In this document: positions 34,948 through 42,631 of the stretch, in pieces
Layout: each line of letters opens with the position of its first letter
How positions within the stretch are numbered: the stretch's first letter is position 1
Source: Candidatus Thorarchaeota archaeon
GTDB taxonomy: Archaea > Asgardarchaeota > Thorarchaeia > Thorarchaeales > Thorarchaeaceae
DNA length: 64,000 nt
Reading direction: 5' to 3'
Assembly (NCBI GenBank): GCA_011365025.1
Contig: RDOF01000006.1
Location: 62,001 to 126,000 of the forward strand
Notes under the pieces: model-generated
Databases searched by the model: none
What the model was told of the DNA's origin: nothing
Seen by the model: the letters and a program-made list of their open reading frames with translations, nothing else
Made by a program: the position numbers and the translations under genes

Positions 34948-35877
34948 TTGAGTGAATCATATTCTGGTGGTGCAGTTGATGACATCAAGGTGGGCTTCAA
35001 GTATGCACTGAGAAACATCCCCTCTTTCTTTCTGGCAATGATTGGGATACTACTGGTCACAGTAATATTCCTCATCGCAATCCTCGTTGTCATTGTACTT
35101 GGAATCGTATATTTGAGCTCTAACGGATGGCTTGATGTTCTCGCTCTAATCGACTTCATAACCGAAACCTTTGGCATGTGGCCTGAACCAATTGTAGTTG
35201 GTGTGGCTATTGTCTACATTCTGCCGCTTCTTGCTCCTCTCTTTGTCGCCATAGGTGCTCTCTACGGAATGGCTAGAGAAATAATAGAGAGCGAGGGGAC
35301 AACGGCTGAAGGCATCTTTGAATGGTATTCGCGCAGATTCTTCTCTCTTGCGGGAGCTGGGTTTGGAATGTTCATTGTAATCTTTGCTCCCATCTGGAGT
35401 ATGTGGGCAACTGGATACGTTCTGTTGGATGGAGTAATCATTGGATTCAACTTCGATCTTCTTGTCGCCCTTAGTGTATTATGGGGTGTATTCTCTATTG
35501 GCTCCCTGAGTATGACCTTTCCTGCGGTGATAGATGGCAATTCAGCTCTGCTATCGATTGGTATCTCACTGAGCATGACGAAGAGGAGCTTTGGTAGAAT
35601 CTTCTTAGTGTGGATCACATACTTCCTTGTTATTGTGGCCCTGTTGTCTCCATTCATTTGGGGTCCCATATATGCCCCAGTTTGGTTTGTGCATATGATA
35701 CTAGACCCGATTCCATATGAGCTGATTGCAATATTGGTAATCGTCTTCATTGTAGTTCCTGCGATGGCGATTTCACAGAGTCGCATCTATCTTCTATTGA
35801 CCGCCGATGAAGATGAGGTGCTTGTTGAAGAGGGACACTATGAGCCCTCTGACACTACCCTCTCAGGAGGGCTGTAG
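34948..35877 (+). CDS. multi-pass membrane protein, paralog A of a local three-member family
   Basis: A 309-residue protein with about six hydrophobic helices. It opens with DDIKVGFKYALRNIPSFFLAMIG and shares the central block GMAREIIESEGTTAEG and FEWYSRRFFSLAGAG with paralog C at 40212; paralog B at 39230 has a weaker version. TTG 34948 is preferred: it gives a polar N-terminus matching that of paralog C and has GGTGA nearby, while ATG 34936 and TTG 34933 are alternatives. No transport or enzyme motif is visible. The HTH gene starts right at its stop, so the two are one operon. Confidence 0.6.
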   Translation: MSESYSGGAVDDIKVGFKYALRNIPSFFLAMIGILLVTVIFLIAILVVIVLGIVYLSSNGWLDVLALIDFITETFGMWPEPIVVGVAIVYILPLLAPLFVAIGALYGMAREIIESEGTTAEGIFEWYSRRFFSLAGAGFGMFIVIFAPIWSMWATGYVLLDGVIIGFNFDLLVALSVLWGVFSIGSLSMTFPAVIDGNSALLSIGISLSMTKRSFGRIFLVWITYFLVIVALLSPFIWGPIYAPVWFVHMILDPIPYELIAILVIVFIVVPAMAISQSRIYLLLTADEDEVLVEEGHYEPSDTTLSGGL

Positions 35878-36498
35878 GTGACTCCGAAAAAGCCGCGTGC
35901 AATCAAGGACATCGAGATCGTCAAGGACAAGAAGAAGATGAAACTCATCCTTGAGCCAAAAAGAGCCGCTATTCTGAAGATGCTCGGGCAGCAGCCGATG
36001 ACAGTTAAGCAGCTCTCCGTTGCTCTTGGCAAGACAACTGGTATGATTATGCACCATATTGATCGGATGAAAAAGGCCGGTCTTATCGTTCAAGTTCGTA
36101 CTGAGCGCACAACAACAGGAATCGTGCAAAGATACTACCGAGCCACAGCTAAGGAATACCGATTAAGCGGTGAATCGGTTGTTGAATCAGCGCCGCCTCC
36201 AAGGGCCGTTCCGGAAACCAGTCTGGTTGAGATTATCCGGACACTACGTGCCTATGGTATTCAAATTCCTGAGGATAGAATGGAGGACGCAAAGGTGCTC
36301 TTCGAGGGCATGGTTCAGAAAGAGCGCATAGCAAAAGCTTCAGTTCCGGCACCAAGTCACAGGATTCCCGCAGAGGTGCGAGTTGCCACTGAAAGAATAA
36401 TGCAGAAACTGACGTTGGAGATGGACCCGGATTACCGACGGTTGAGAGAAGCATGGTATCACTTTCTTGTATCCTTCTACGCCCAGGGCAACTACTAG
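35878..36498 (+). CDS. winged-helix transcriptional regulator, paired with membrane protein A
   Basis: A 206-residue regulator beginning with GTG immediately after the membrane-protein stop codon. The DNA-binding part is residues 25-95: KRAAILKMLGQQPMTVKQLSVALGKTTGMIMHHIDRMKKAGL, then a wing ending in GIVQRYYRATAKEYRL. The C-terminal part (about 115-206) is helical. It is clearly paralogous to the regulator at 41145, which is also placed directly after a membrane protein of the same family. Autoregulation or coupled envelope sensing is likely; the DNA target could be the nearby inverted repeats. Confidence 0.75.
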   Translation: MTPKKPRAIKDIEIVKDKKKMKLILEPKRAAILKMLGQQPMTVKQLSVALGKTTGMIMHHIDRMKKAGLIVQVRTERTTTGIVQRYYRATAKEYRLSGESVVESAPPPRAVPETSLVEIIRTLRAYGIQIPEDRMEDAKVLFEGMVQKERIAKASVPAPSHRIPAEVRVATERIMQKLTLEMDPDYRRLREAWYHFLVSFYAQGNY

Positions 36499-36580
36499 AC
36501 TTTGACGAATCGGAACGAACCTTGGCAGCGAAAGTAGAAATAGAGCAACCTTTACTATGTCTTGAACTCACTGTTGCATA

Positions 36581-37771
36581 GTGGTGAAGCGATTGACTAG
36601 CAGAAAGAGAGGACTATCCACCCGCTGTGTTCAGGGCGCCAGTGTTCAACACCGTGGCCCTGCCGTGACCCCAATCTTCCAGACTTCGACATTTGTTTTT
36701 GAGAACCAGCAGGAGATACTTGATTCCGTCTTGGGAAAATCTGACAAGGACCTTTACACAAGATGGAGCAATCCCACAACTCGGTATACCGAGGACAAGA
36801 TCAGTTCTCTTGAAGGAACTGACGACACGATCGTACTCTCATCAGGAATGGCTGCAATCTCCTCTGCCATTCTCGGGTTGACGAAAAGCGGTGACTGTGT
36901 TCTTTCTACTGATTCCATCTATGGGGGAACAATGCATCTCTTTCACAAGCTGCAGAATGAGCTCAATATTCAAATCGACTTTGTTGATTGTAATGAGTTC
37001 ATTGATGCGATTCGTGATTCAAACAATCGCTATCAACTCTGCTACTTTGAAACACCCACAAATCCAACTCTCAAGATCGTTGATATCAAAGGGGTGAGCA
37101 ATGCGGCGCAATCTGCAGGAATTCCCAGCATGATTGATAGCACCTTTGGCTCTCCAATCAACCAGCGTCCTCATGAATTGGGGATCGACATTATTATGCA
37201 CAGTGCAACCAAATACCTTGGTGGCCACTCTGATATCATTGCTGGGTCGGTGTCAGCCAGCACCGAGTTAATGACCAAAATCCGAGGCGCTGCAAAGCTC
37301 TTGGGTGGGACCATGGATCCTTTCGCATCGTTCTTGCTTGATAGGGGGCTAAAGACCCTTCAGGTCAGGATGGAACGACACAACTACAACGCCATGTATC
37401 TCGCCGCGAAGCTCTCAGAGGACAGCCGCATTCTTCGAGTCCATTACCCAGGTCTGCCTGGTCATCCCAATCATGATATTGCAAAAAGGCAAATGAGCGG
37501 CTACGGCGGGATGCTAGCAATTGATTTGGATTGCTGCCTAGAAGATGCAAATACCTTTGTTGATTCACTAGAGCTCTTCCTGAACGCTGTTTCACTAGGC
37601 GGTGTAGAGAGCCTTGCCAGCATCCCTGCTATGACGACGCATCAAGGGCTTGACGAAGAATCCCTCGCGGAGATGGGTATCTCGCCTTCGACTGTTCGGA
37701 TGTCAATTGGCATTGAGGATGCTGAAGACCTGCTTGCTGATGTTATGTCCGCACTCGATAGAATACATTGA
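36581..37771 (+). CDS. Cys/Met-metabolism PLP enzyme (cystathionine synthase / lyase family)
   Basis: A 396-residue fold-type I PLP enzyme. The cofactor Lys is Lys211 in HSATKYLGGHSD; the phosphate site is LSSGMAAISSA (about 87-97) and TRWSNPTTRYTEDKISSLEG has the substrate-binding Tyr and Arg of the family. Members include cystathionine gamma-synthase, cystathionine gamma-lyase, methionine gamma-lyase and O-acetylhomoserine sulfhydrylase, which cannot be separated by eye. The start is GTG 36581 or 36584. A TATA-like stretch is at about 36550. It does not appear to be part of the adjoining membrane-protein operon. Confidence 0.85.
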   Translation: MVKRLTSRKRGLSTRCVQGASVQHRGPAVTPIFQTSTFVFENQQEILDSVLGKSDKDLYTRWSNPTTRYTEDKISSLEGTDDTIVLSSGMAAISSAILGLTKSGDCVLSTDSIYGGTMHLFHKLQNELNIQIDFVDCNEFIDAIRDSNNRYQLCYFETPTNPTLKIVDIKGVSNAAQSAGIPSMIDSTFGSPINQRPHELGIDIIMHSATKYLGGHSDIIAGSVSASTELMTKIRGAAKLLGGTMDPFASFLLDRGLKTLQVRMERHNYNAMYLAAKLSEDSRILRVHYPGLPGHPNHDIAKRQMSGYGGMLAIDLDCCLEDANTFVDSLELFLNAVSLGGVESLASIPAMTTHQGLDEESLAEMGISPSTVRMSIGIEDAEDLLADVMSALDRIH

Positions 37772-37901
37772 TTCCCCGCCCTTTTCATCAGCACAAGGTT
37801 CGGAAAAGAGCTTCTGTCTGCTTCCTTCGTGCCCCTTTTCGAATCCCAAGGCTACCGTGAATAGATATGCAGTTTTGTAGGAGCCTGACACGTGAACTAA
37901 A

Positions 37902-38015
37902 ATGGCATTTCCAAAGCAAAATAAGAAATCTGAACCTGAACCTGATATGTCAGACTATCTTAAGTTCAAGAACAACGTTCGTACTGAACTATACAGGGTC
38001 TCTTTCAGGAGATAA
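37902..38015 (+). CDS. possible small basic protein, 37 residues
   Basis: A short frame from ATG 37902 encodes MAFPKQNKKSEPEPDMSDY and continues with basic and aromatic residues before a TAA at 38013-38015. It lies alone in the 478-base gap 37772-38249 and is followed 21 bases later by a strong hairpin. Its composition (Lys/Arg-rich with an EPEP motif) is coherent, but no clear Shine-Dalgarno or family was seen. It could be a chance frame. Confidence 0.3.
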   Translation: MAFPKQNKKSEPEPDMSDYLKFKNNVRTELYRVSFRR

Positions 38016-38036
38016 GCAGCAATGACCATCGCTTTG

Positions 38037-38057
38037 TGTCGTGCGTGTCGCACGACA
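38037..38057 (+). terminator. 9-base hairpin followed by T-rich stretch
   Basis: TGTCGTGCG at 38037-38045, a tgt loop, and CGCACGACA at 38049-38057 form a perfect stem. The following tatcctctttttg is T-rich. It lies just after the small frame at 37902-38015 and before the membrane-protein gene at 38250, so it fits an RNA 3' end or a regulator site. The remaining gap 38058-38249 shows nothing else clear. Confidence 0.4.
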
Positions 38058-38249
38058 TATCCTCTTTTTGAACAGGGCTTGTTTCACAAGGTCTAGCTCC
38101 TAGAAAGGAATCGAAAGAGAAGTCCATCTGCATGGTTGCAGCTAGACCTTTCCTATCACCAATGCTGGACTCCTAAGGCCCACTGGGTGCGTTTCTTGGG
38201 GAAAGAGTGATAACGCTTACCTCTCTTTCCAAGTAGTGGTGTAACCAAA

Positions 38250-38705
38250 TTGAAGACAGAAGACATAGAAGTTCCCTTCAACGAGCTGGTGAAGGACCCG
38301 AATTTCATACTCATAATCATCGGAGCGGTGATCTGGTTTGCAGCTCCCTACATTCCATTCATCTCGCCATTCTTTCTAACGGCTGGGTTTGTGCTGACGT
38401 GCCTTGCCACTGCAGCTTCTGCGCTTAAGCGCCCTGCAACCATGGCCTGGCCCGGTCTCATCATCGGCGGGCTGCTTTATCTCGTTGGTCTGTATCTAGC
38501 ATCCATTCCAATTCTTGGCAACGCATTGAGTGTCTTTGGAGCAGTACTTATCCTCTTTAGCGCAATACCCCTGGCGCTTCAGCATGGCAATGCCCCTCTC
38601 ATGAGTTCGCTCTCCGATGTCTTTGACAAAAAGGACAAAGAGAAGAAGGCCAAGGAAAAAGAAGAGCCCACTCCAACTGAAGAGGAATCTGAAGAATCTG
38701 AGTAG
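38250..38705 (+). CDS. small membrane protein with acidic Lys/Glu-rich tail
   Basis: A 151-residue protein starting at TTG 38250, with a GGTG element upstream. After a 20-residue amphipathic N-terminus come four hydrophobic segments, including FILIIIGAVIWFAAPYIPFI and WPGLIIGGLLYLVGLYLASIP. The last 30 residues are highly charged (KDKEKKAKEKEEPTPTEEES), suggesting a cytoplasmic protein-contact tail. No family is recognised. A short T-run at 38764-38779 (cacccttttttc) may end its transcript. Confidence 0.6.
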   Translation: MKTEDIEVPFNELVKDPNFILIIIGAVIWFAAPYIPFISPFFLTAGFVLTCLATAASALKRPATMAWPGLIIGGLLYLVGLYLASIPILGNALSVFGAVLILFSAIPLALQHGNAPLMSSLSDVFDKKDKEKKAKEKEEPTPTEEESEESE

Positions 38706-39119
38706 GCAGACAGCCAACTCATATAACAAGCTTAGCTCTGCATAGGAATGATTGAAGGCGCCCTTGACCACCCTTTTTTCAGAGAGAATTAGCAGAAGGG
38801 AGGGCGAGGCCCCGGGTTGTAACTGCCCTCCTCCTTCATCTCAGGATTTGATGCTACGGCGTTGAAGAGCAGACTTATACCAGCGGATGCAAATGCCCCA
38901 ATGCTCTCTGTCAACCGTAAGATGGGCTTCATGCAGTACCGCAGAGAGCTCTTTGTCAAATACAATACTGACAATGTCCTAAACAGCTCAACAATTGCTG
39001 ACTCCTGTAACTGGTTCATTCAAGCAGGAGAGCTCTTCCATTTGACGGAGCCGAAGTGCTCTCTTCATCTTGATAATCTCCTGAATCCTCTCCATATCTT
39101 CAGTAGGCGTATTTAGTAT
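38706..39119. other. intergenic stretch with no confident gene
   Basis: About 410 bases with only weak frames on either strand. A T-run near 38773-38778 could end the upstream transcript, and GGAGGGC (38799-38805) with GCCCTCC (38825-38831) form a 7-base GC-rich inverted repeat. Minus-strand frames at 38789-39019 and around 39000-39100 were considered but have no support. Confidence 0.4.
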
Positions 39120-39135
39120 GACATACAATGAAACA

Positions 39136-39216
39136 CAAACGTTTGATGTTTAATGTTTGACAAATACCAAACAATTTATAAGCAAATGTGCATACGCATA
39201 CGTGTACCAAACAATT
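39136..39216 (+). promoter_or_regulatory. TATA box with 40-base-spaced direct repeats
   Basis: TACCAAACAATT occurs at 39165-39176 and again at 39205-39216, exactly 40 bases apart, on either side of the TATA box (tttata, 39175-39180). The second copy lies at the expected transcription start. Upstream are the palindrome CAAACGTTTG (39136-39145) and a TGTTTGA/TGTTTAA tandem. The arrangement suggests cooperative regulator binding on one face of the helix. The controlled gene starts at 39230. Confidence 0.55.
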
Positions 39217-39229
39217 ATGGTGAAACAGA

Positions 39230-40138
39230 ATGTCTACGGGTTTCAACACGATTATTGACGATATGAAATCAAGTCTAAGCCTTGCTAGGAGTAGTGTGCT
39301 TAGCTATTTCCTCGCAAACATCGGACTTCTAATTCTTCTTGTGGTTCTAGTGGTCATAGCAGCAATACCCTTGGCTGCAGCAGGCTTTCTTATCTTCGGG
39401 TTCAACTTCGAAGGTTTTGATGAAGCAGCAGCAGCAGCATGGGCTCAGGCTAATCCATGGCTCGTTGGAGGTATTGGGCTGCTGGTGCTCATACCTATTA
39501 TTGCCTTCCTCTTCACGTTCATTGCATCTGTCTATGGCATGAGCAAGGATCTGGTGGCAAATGGTGAGACCAAGGCGGAACGAGCTTTCAGCTGGTTTAG
39601 ACACAAGTTCATGACCTTTGCTGGAGCTGGACTGGTACTTGCAGTCATTATTGTTGTTCCTCCATTGGTTCTTTGGGGTTCAGCATCCATTCTCTCAGGG
39701 TATACTATTGTCCCTCTCCTCTTCTCAGTACTCTCTGTCGTTACCTTTGTCTGGGTCTTCCTAACAGTGGGCCTATGTGCAATGGTCTTCCCTGCCATCA
39801 CTTACGGGAAGGGTGTACAGGATGCCTTCAAGGAATCATTCAACTTGGCCAAGACTCAGTTTGAACGAGTCTATGGATTGTTGTCAGGCATTATCCTCCT
39901 CTTTGTCGCCTCGATTGGTCCCATTGTCCTCTGGGGCTTGACTCTTCCTGCTGTTCCGACAATGATCCACATTGCCGACCCCTTGGCGATTATAGTGATG
40001 GTCTATACTGTTGCCATGGTCTTCCTGTGGATTCTCTGGTTCCTGCCAATGACAATCATATCATTTGTGAAAGTCTACGCCGAGATGACCGGTGGTCAGG
40101 TGGCTAAGCAGCAGCCTCCACCTCTCCCACTTGTGTAG
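39230..40138 (+). CDS. multi-pass membrane protein, paralog B
   Basis: A 302-residue protein with six predicted membrane segments (for example LANIGLLILLVVLVVIAAIPLAAAG near 25-49 and LLSGIILLFVASIGPIVLWGL near 220-240). It shares the family order with paralogs A and C: an N-terminal DDMKSSLSLARSSVLSYF helix, the middle block SVYGMSKDLVANGETKAERAFSWF and a final helix pair, but with lower identity. Unlike A and C it has no HTH gene directly after it. Its promoter carries its own repeat operator (39136-39216). Function is unknown. Confidence 0.6.
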   Translation: MSTGFNTIIDDMKSSLSLARSSVLSYFLANIGLLILLVVLVVIAAIPLAAAGFLIFGFNFEGFDEAAAAAWAQANPWLVGGIGLLVLIPIIAFLFTFIASVYGMSKDLVANGETKAERAFSWFRHKFMTFAGAGLVLAVIIVVPPLVLWGSASILSGYTIVPLLFSVLSVVTFVWVFLTVGLCAMVFPAITYGKGVQDAFKESFNLAKTQFERVYGLLSGIILLFVASIGPIVLWGLTLPAVPTMIHIADPLAIIVMVYTVAMVFLWILWFLPMTIISFVKVYAEMTGGQVAKQQPPPLPLV

Positions 40139-40150
40139 GTGGTTGCTGTC

Positions 40151-40187
40151 GAGAGTGCCTCGAATGATTTTTCAAAGGGGCACTCTC
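40151..40187 (+). repeat. inverted repeat between membrane-protein genes B and C
   Basis: GAGAGTGCC at 40151-40159 and GGCACTCTC at 40179-40187 form perfect 9-base arms with a 19-base loop. It starts 12 bases after gene B's stop and ends 24 bases before gene C's start. It may terminate B's transcript or regulate C; the right side (aatcctttcttc) is only partly T-rich. Confidence 0.45.
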
Positions 40188-40211
40188 AATCCTTTCTTCG
40201 GGTGAAAAAAA

Positions 40212-41141
40212 ATGAGTAACAAAAACGCGAGTTTCGGGGCATTGGTGGAGGACCTAAAGGTAAGCTTCAAGTTTGCCGCTAAGAACCTTATTTCCTTCCT
40301 ACTTGGGACGATTGGTGTGCTATTGGTGTCCGTTGTGATATTCATACTTATCGCGCTAGCCGTATTCATACCAATGCTGATCCTGCTTGGAGGATGGGAA
40401 GGTCTTACTATCTACTTCACGAATCTAGGGCCTGTCCTCGAGGATGTATTCACTTCGGGTACCATAATGAATCCTGCGGCATTCGGAGCCATGGCTTTTG
40501 TCGTTGCAATTATCGCGAGTCCCTTCTTCATCGCAATAGGCGCGCTCTTTGGAATGGGCCGCGAGATAGTTGAGAGCGAGGGAACCACAGCCGAGGGCGT
40601 CTTCGTGTGGTACAAGAAGGAGTTCTTTTCCTTGGCCGGTACTGGCATTCTGCTCCTACTTATCGTACTGCTGCCGGCGCTAACGCTCTATGGTGCTGCA
40701 TTCGCCGTGACCGGATTCGAATTACCGACATTTCTGAATTCAGTGATTGCTGCCATCTCGGTGCTCTGGCTTACAATTAGTCTTGGGCTATCCTCAATGG
40801 TATTTCCTGCCGTTATAGACGGTCTTTCCGTAATCGATGCCTTCAAGGAGTCCTTCAGGCTTAGCATTAAGCACTTCGACAGAGTCTTTGCCCTTTGGCT
40901 TGCCTTCCTGGGAATGCTGGCAATTTGCATTGTACCCCCTGCCGTGGGATTCTTGATTCTTGGAGAACCCGGAGCAGCTATCATTGGAATAATGGTATTG
41001 CCTTTGGCAATATTCCTGCTATTGCTGTATTTTCCGGCATTAGTCATAGCTTCGAACCGGCTTTACCTCATTCTCAGTGGAATCGAGGTGGCAGTTCAAG
41101 AGCCGAGCGACCCTGATTTGAGTTTCATAGGAGGCGTATGA
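40212..41141 (+). CDS. multi-pass membrane protein, paralog C
   Basis: A 309-residue protein beginning MSNKNASFGALVEDLKVSF with GGGTGA seven bases before the ATG. It carries about six hydrophobic helices and shares with paralog A the block GMGREIVESEGTTAEGVFVW and the following FFSLAGTG, plus VFPAVIDGLSVIDAFKESFRL, where A has VFPAVIDGN-like residues. No catalytic motif is visible. Only 3 bases separate its stop from the HTH gene, and the next gene overlaps that one, so C, the regulator and the repeat protein form one operon. Confidence 0.65.
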   Translation: MSNKNASFGALVEDLKVSFKFAAKNLISFLLGTIGVLLVSVVIFILIALAVFIPMLILLGGWEGLTIYFTNLGPVLEDVFTSGTIMNPAAFGAMAFVVAIIASPFFIAIGALFGMGREIVESEGTTAEGVFVWYKKEFFSLAGTGILLLLIVLLPALTLYGAAFAVTGFELPTFLNSVIAAISVLWLTISLGLSSMVFPAVIDGLSVIDAFKESFRLSIKHFDRVFALWLAFLGMLAICIVPPAVGFLILGEPGAAIIGIMVLPLAIFLLLLYFPALVIASNRLYLILSGIEVAVQEPSDPDLSFIGGV

Positions 41142-41144
41142 ATA

Positions 41145-41789
41145 ATGGAAAAGACTGATTCCGTCCCGCCAATGAAGGATCTCGAAGTCATTACAGATAC
41201 AAATGCCATCAAGGTTCTCTTTGAAGAAACTAGGGCAAAGATTGTCTTCAGTTACTTGGTCAACGGATCTATGACGGTGAAGCAATTGGCTGACGTCACG
41301 GGCAAGAACCCTGGGACAATTCTTCATCACATTCAGAAACTTCAGGAAGTGGGTCTTGTGGTTCAGGAACGTACTGAACAGACTCCCACTGGTATTGTAC
41401 AGAGGTACTATCGCGCAACAGCTCGAGAGTTTCGATTGGGTATCAGTGGCATGATGGAAGCAAACGGCGGCGTGGCCCAGTTTGCAAGAGACCGCCTCAC
41501 ATCCACGATTTCTAGCCTCTCCGCCTATGGCATAGAGATTCCAGAGTCTCAGACGGAGAAGGCGGTGGATATTCTCAGGAGGCTAATCGAGAGGGAGAAT
41601 ATTGTAAGCTCAAATCTTCCAATAACGGACGAAGCAGCCTATCAAAGCCTTCCTCACTCTGTGCGAGGCGACGCATCCCGAATCATGCGGCGCTTCTCTC
41701 TGGAAGAAGATTCGAAATATCAACGACTGCGAGAGGAGTGGCACAGCTTTCTCCGATCGCATCGGAAGGTAGGTATGGAAAATGAGTGA
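41145..41789 (+). CDS. winged-helix transcriptional regulator, paired with membrane protein C
   Basis: A 214-residue regulator with the winged helix at about 20-95: KIVFSYLVNGSMTVKQLADV, KNPGTILHHIQKLQEVGLVV and a wing ending GIVQRYYRATAREFRL. It matches the regulator at 35878 over this whole block, and both follow a membrane protein of the same family. The C-terminal helical part differs more. It overlaps the next gene by 8 bases. An effect of membrane protein C on its activity is an inference from gene order. Confidence 0.75.
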   Translation: MEKTDSVPPMKDLEVITDTNAIKVLFEETRAKIVFSYLVNGSMTVKQLADVTGKNPGTILHHIQKLQEVGLVVQERTEQTPTGIVQRYYRATAREFRLGISGMMEANGGVAQFARDRLTSTISSLSAYGIEIPESQTEKAVDILRRLIERENIVSSNLPITDEAAYQSLPHSVRGDASRIMRRFSLEEDSKYQRLREEWHSFLRSHRKVGMENE

Positions 41790-42537
41790 ATATGAACGAA
41801 ACACCGGAATGGTAGTATGCATACTAGCTGTGCTGATTGGCGGCGCAGTCGTGGTTGGAGTCCTGTCTTTCTATGGGCCCGGTACATGGTTTGTAGGGCC
41901 CGGAGAAACAGTCTATTACTCGTTTGACGGGGTCGTAGGCTCAACATCAGGACTGGTAACTCTTGATGTCGATTTGGCTGCTGGTTCAGTCAACATCGCG
42001 TTTGTTGATAATTCGACGCTCCTATACGAGATCGACGTAGCTGTGAATAACAGAACCGTACAGGAGAAAGGAGCACCAACTGTGACCTTCGCATCCAACA
42101 CGATTGCTTACCAATATACAGCAGGTGCTGCCAATATAACACTGGGCAGTGGTGCAAACTATACTCTCGATATCACTACCACAGCTGGGGCTGTAGTCTG
42201 CAAAGTGACACGCGGGGCGAATGTAAGCGACATCTCCATTCAAACCGATGCGGGATCCATCGAGTTCTCAATAAACGATGATGCGGTGATTATAGGAAGC
42301 CCTAATTTCACCTTCGAAACCAATGCTGGTCAAATCGAGGTAGACCTTGATTTAGCTGCAGGCATTGGAGGAAGTGTTGAAGCAGAGGTTGGTCTGGGCA
42401 CAGCTGAGATCGATGCTCCGGGCTGGATTGAAGTGAGTTCGCGTCATTACGAGTCCTCAGATTATGCCAGTGCTCCCCAATCCGTCACGGTCGTCGCATC
42501 AACGGATCTTGGCGCAATTGATATTGAGGTCCATTAG
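41782..42537 (+). CDS. membrane-anchored beta-repeat protein (DUF4097/LiaF-like)
   Basis: A 251-residue protein with one N-terminal membrane segment (MVVCILAVLIGGAVVVGVLSFYG, about 9-31) and then an outside or inside beta-rich domain with short repeats such as TAGAVVCKV, SIQTDAGSIEF and FETNAGQIEVDLDLAAG. Repeated xAG(x)(I/V) turns are typical of DUF4097/LiaF-type beta solenoids, which bacteria use in envelope-stress systems. It overlaps the HTH gene by 8 bases. A strong terminator follows at 42546. The role as an envelope-stress partner is inferred. Confidence 0.6.
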   Translation: MSEYERNTGMVVCILAVLIGGAVVVGVLSFYGPGTWFVGPGETVYYSFDGVVGSTSGLVTLDVDLAAGSVNIAFVDNSTLLYEIDVAVNNRTVQEKGAPTVTFASNTIAYQYTAGAANITLGSGANYTLDITTTAGAVVCKVTRGANVSDISIQTDAGSIEFSINDDAVIIGSPNFTFETNAGQIEVDLDLAAGIGGSVEAEVGLGTAEIDAPGWIEVSSRHYESSDYASAPQSVTVVASTDLGAIDIEVH

Positions 42538-42545
42538 TATGCTTT

Positions 42546-42590
42546 GAAAGAGGGTTACTCCCCTCTTTCCTTCTTTTTCCCCTTTTCCAG
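42546..42590 (+). terminator. hairpin terminator after the membrane/HTH/beta-repeat operon
   Basis: GAAAGAGGG (42546-42554), a six-base loop, and CCCTCTTTC (42561-42569) form a perfect 9-base stem followed by cttctttttccccttttcc. It ends the operon and precedes the methyltransferase promoter. Confidence 0.6.
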
Positions 42591-42592
42591 AA

Positions 42593-42602
42593 AACATATT
42601 TT
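42593..42602 (+). promoter_or_regulatory. TATA-like box before the methyltransferase gene
   Basis: An aacatatttt stretch lies 30-39 bases before ATG 42632, giving a very short leader. It supports that start over the upstream open frame from 42605. Confidence 0.45.
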
Positions 42603-42631
42603 GAATGTGTGTTATCATTTTCTTGCTAGAA

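Noticed and set aside
35262..35786. A 174-residue minus-strand frame opposite membrane gene A
   Set aside because: It is a complementary shadow of a membrane-protein gene with strong family likeness on the plus strand.
38789..39019. A 76-residue minus-strand frame and a shorter frame from about 39093, both ending or starting in the gap 38706-39119
   Set aside because: No Shine-Dalgarno or TATA element supports them, the two frames conflict with each other, and no family is recognisable.
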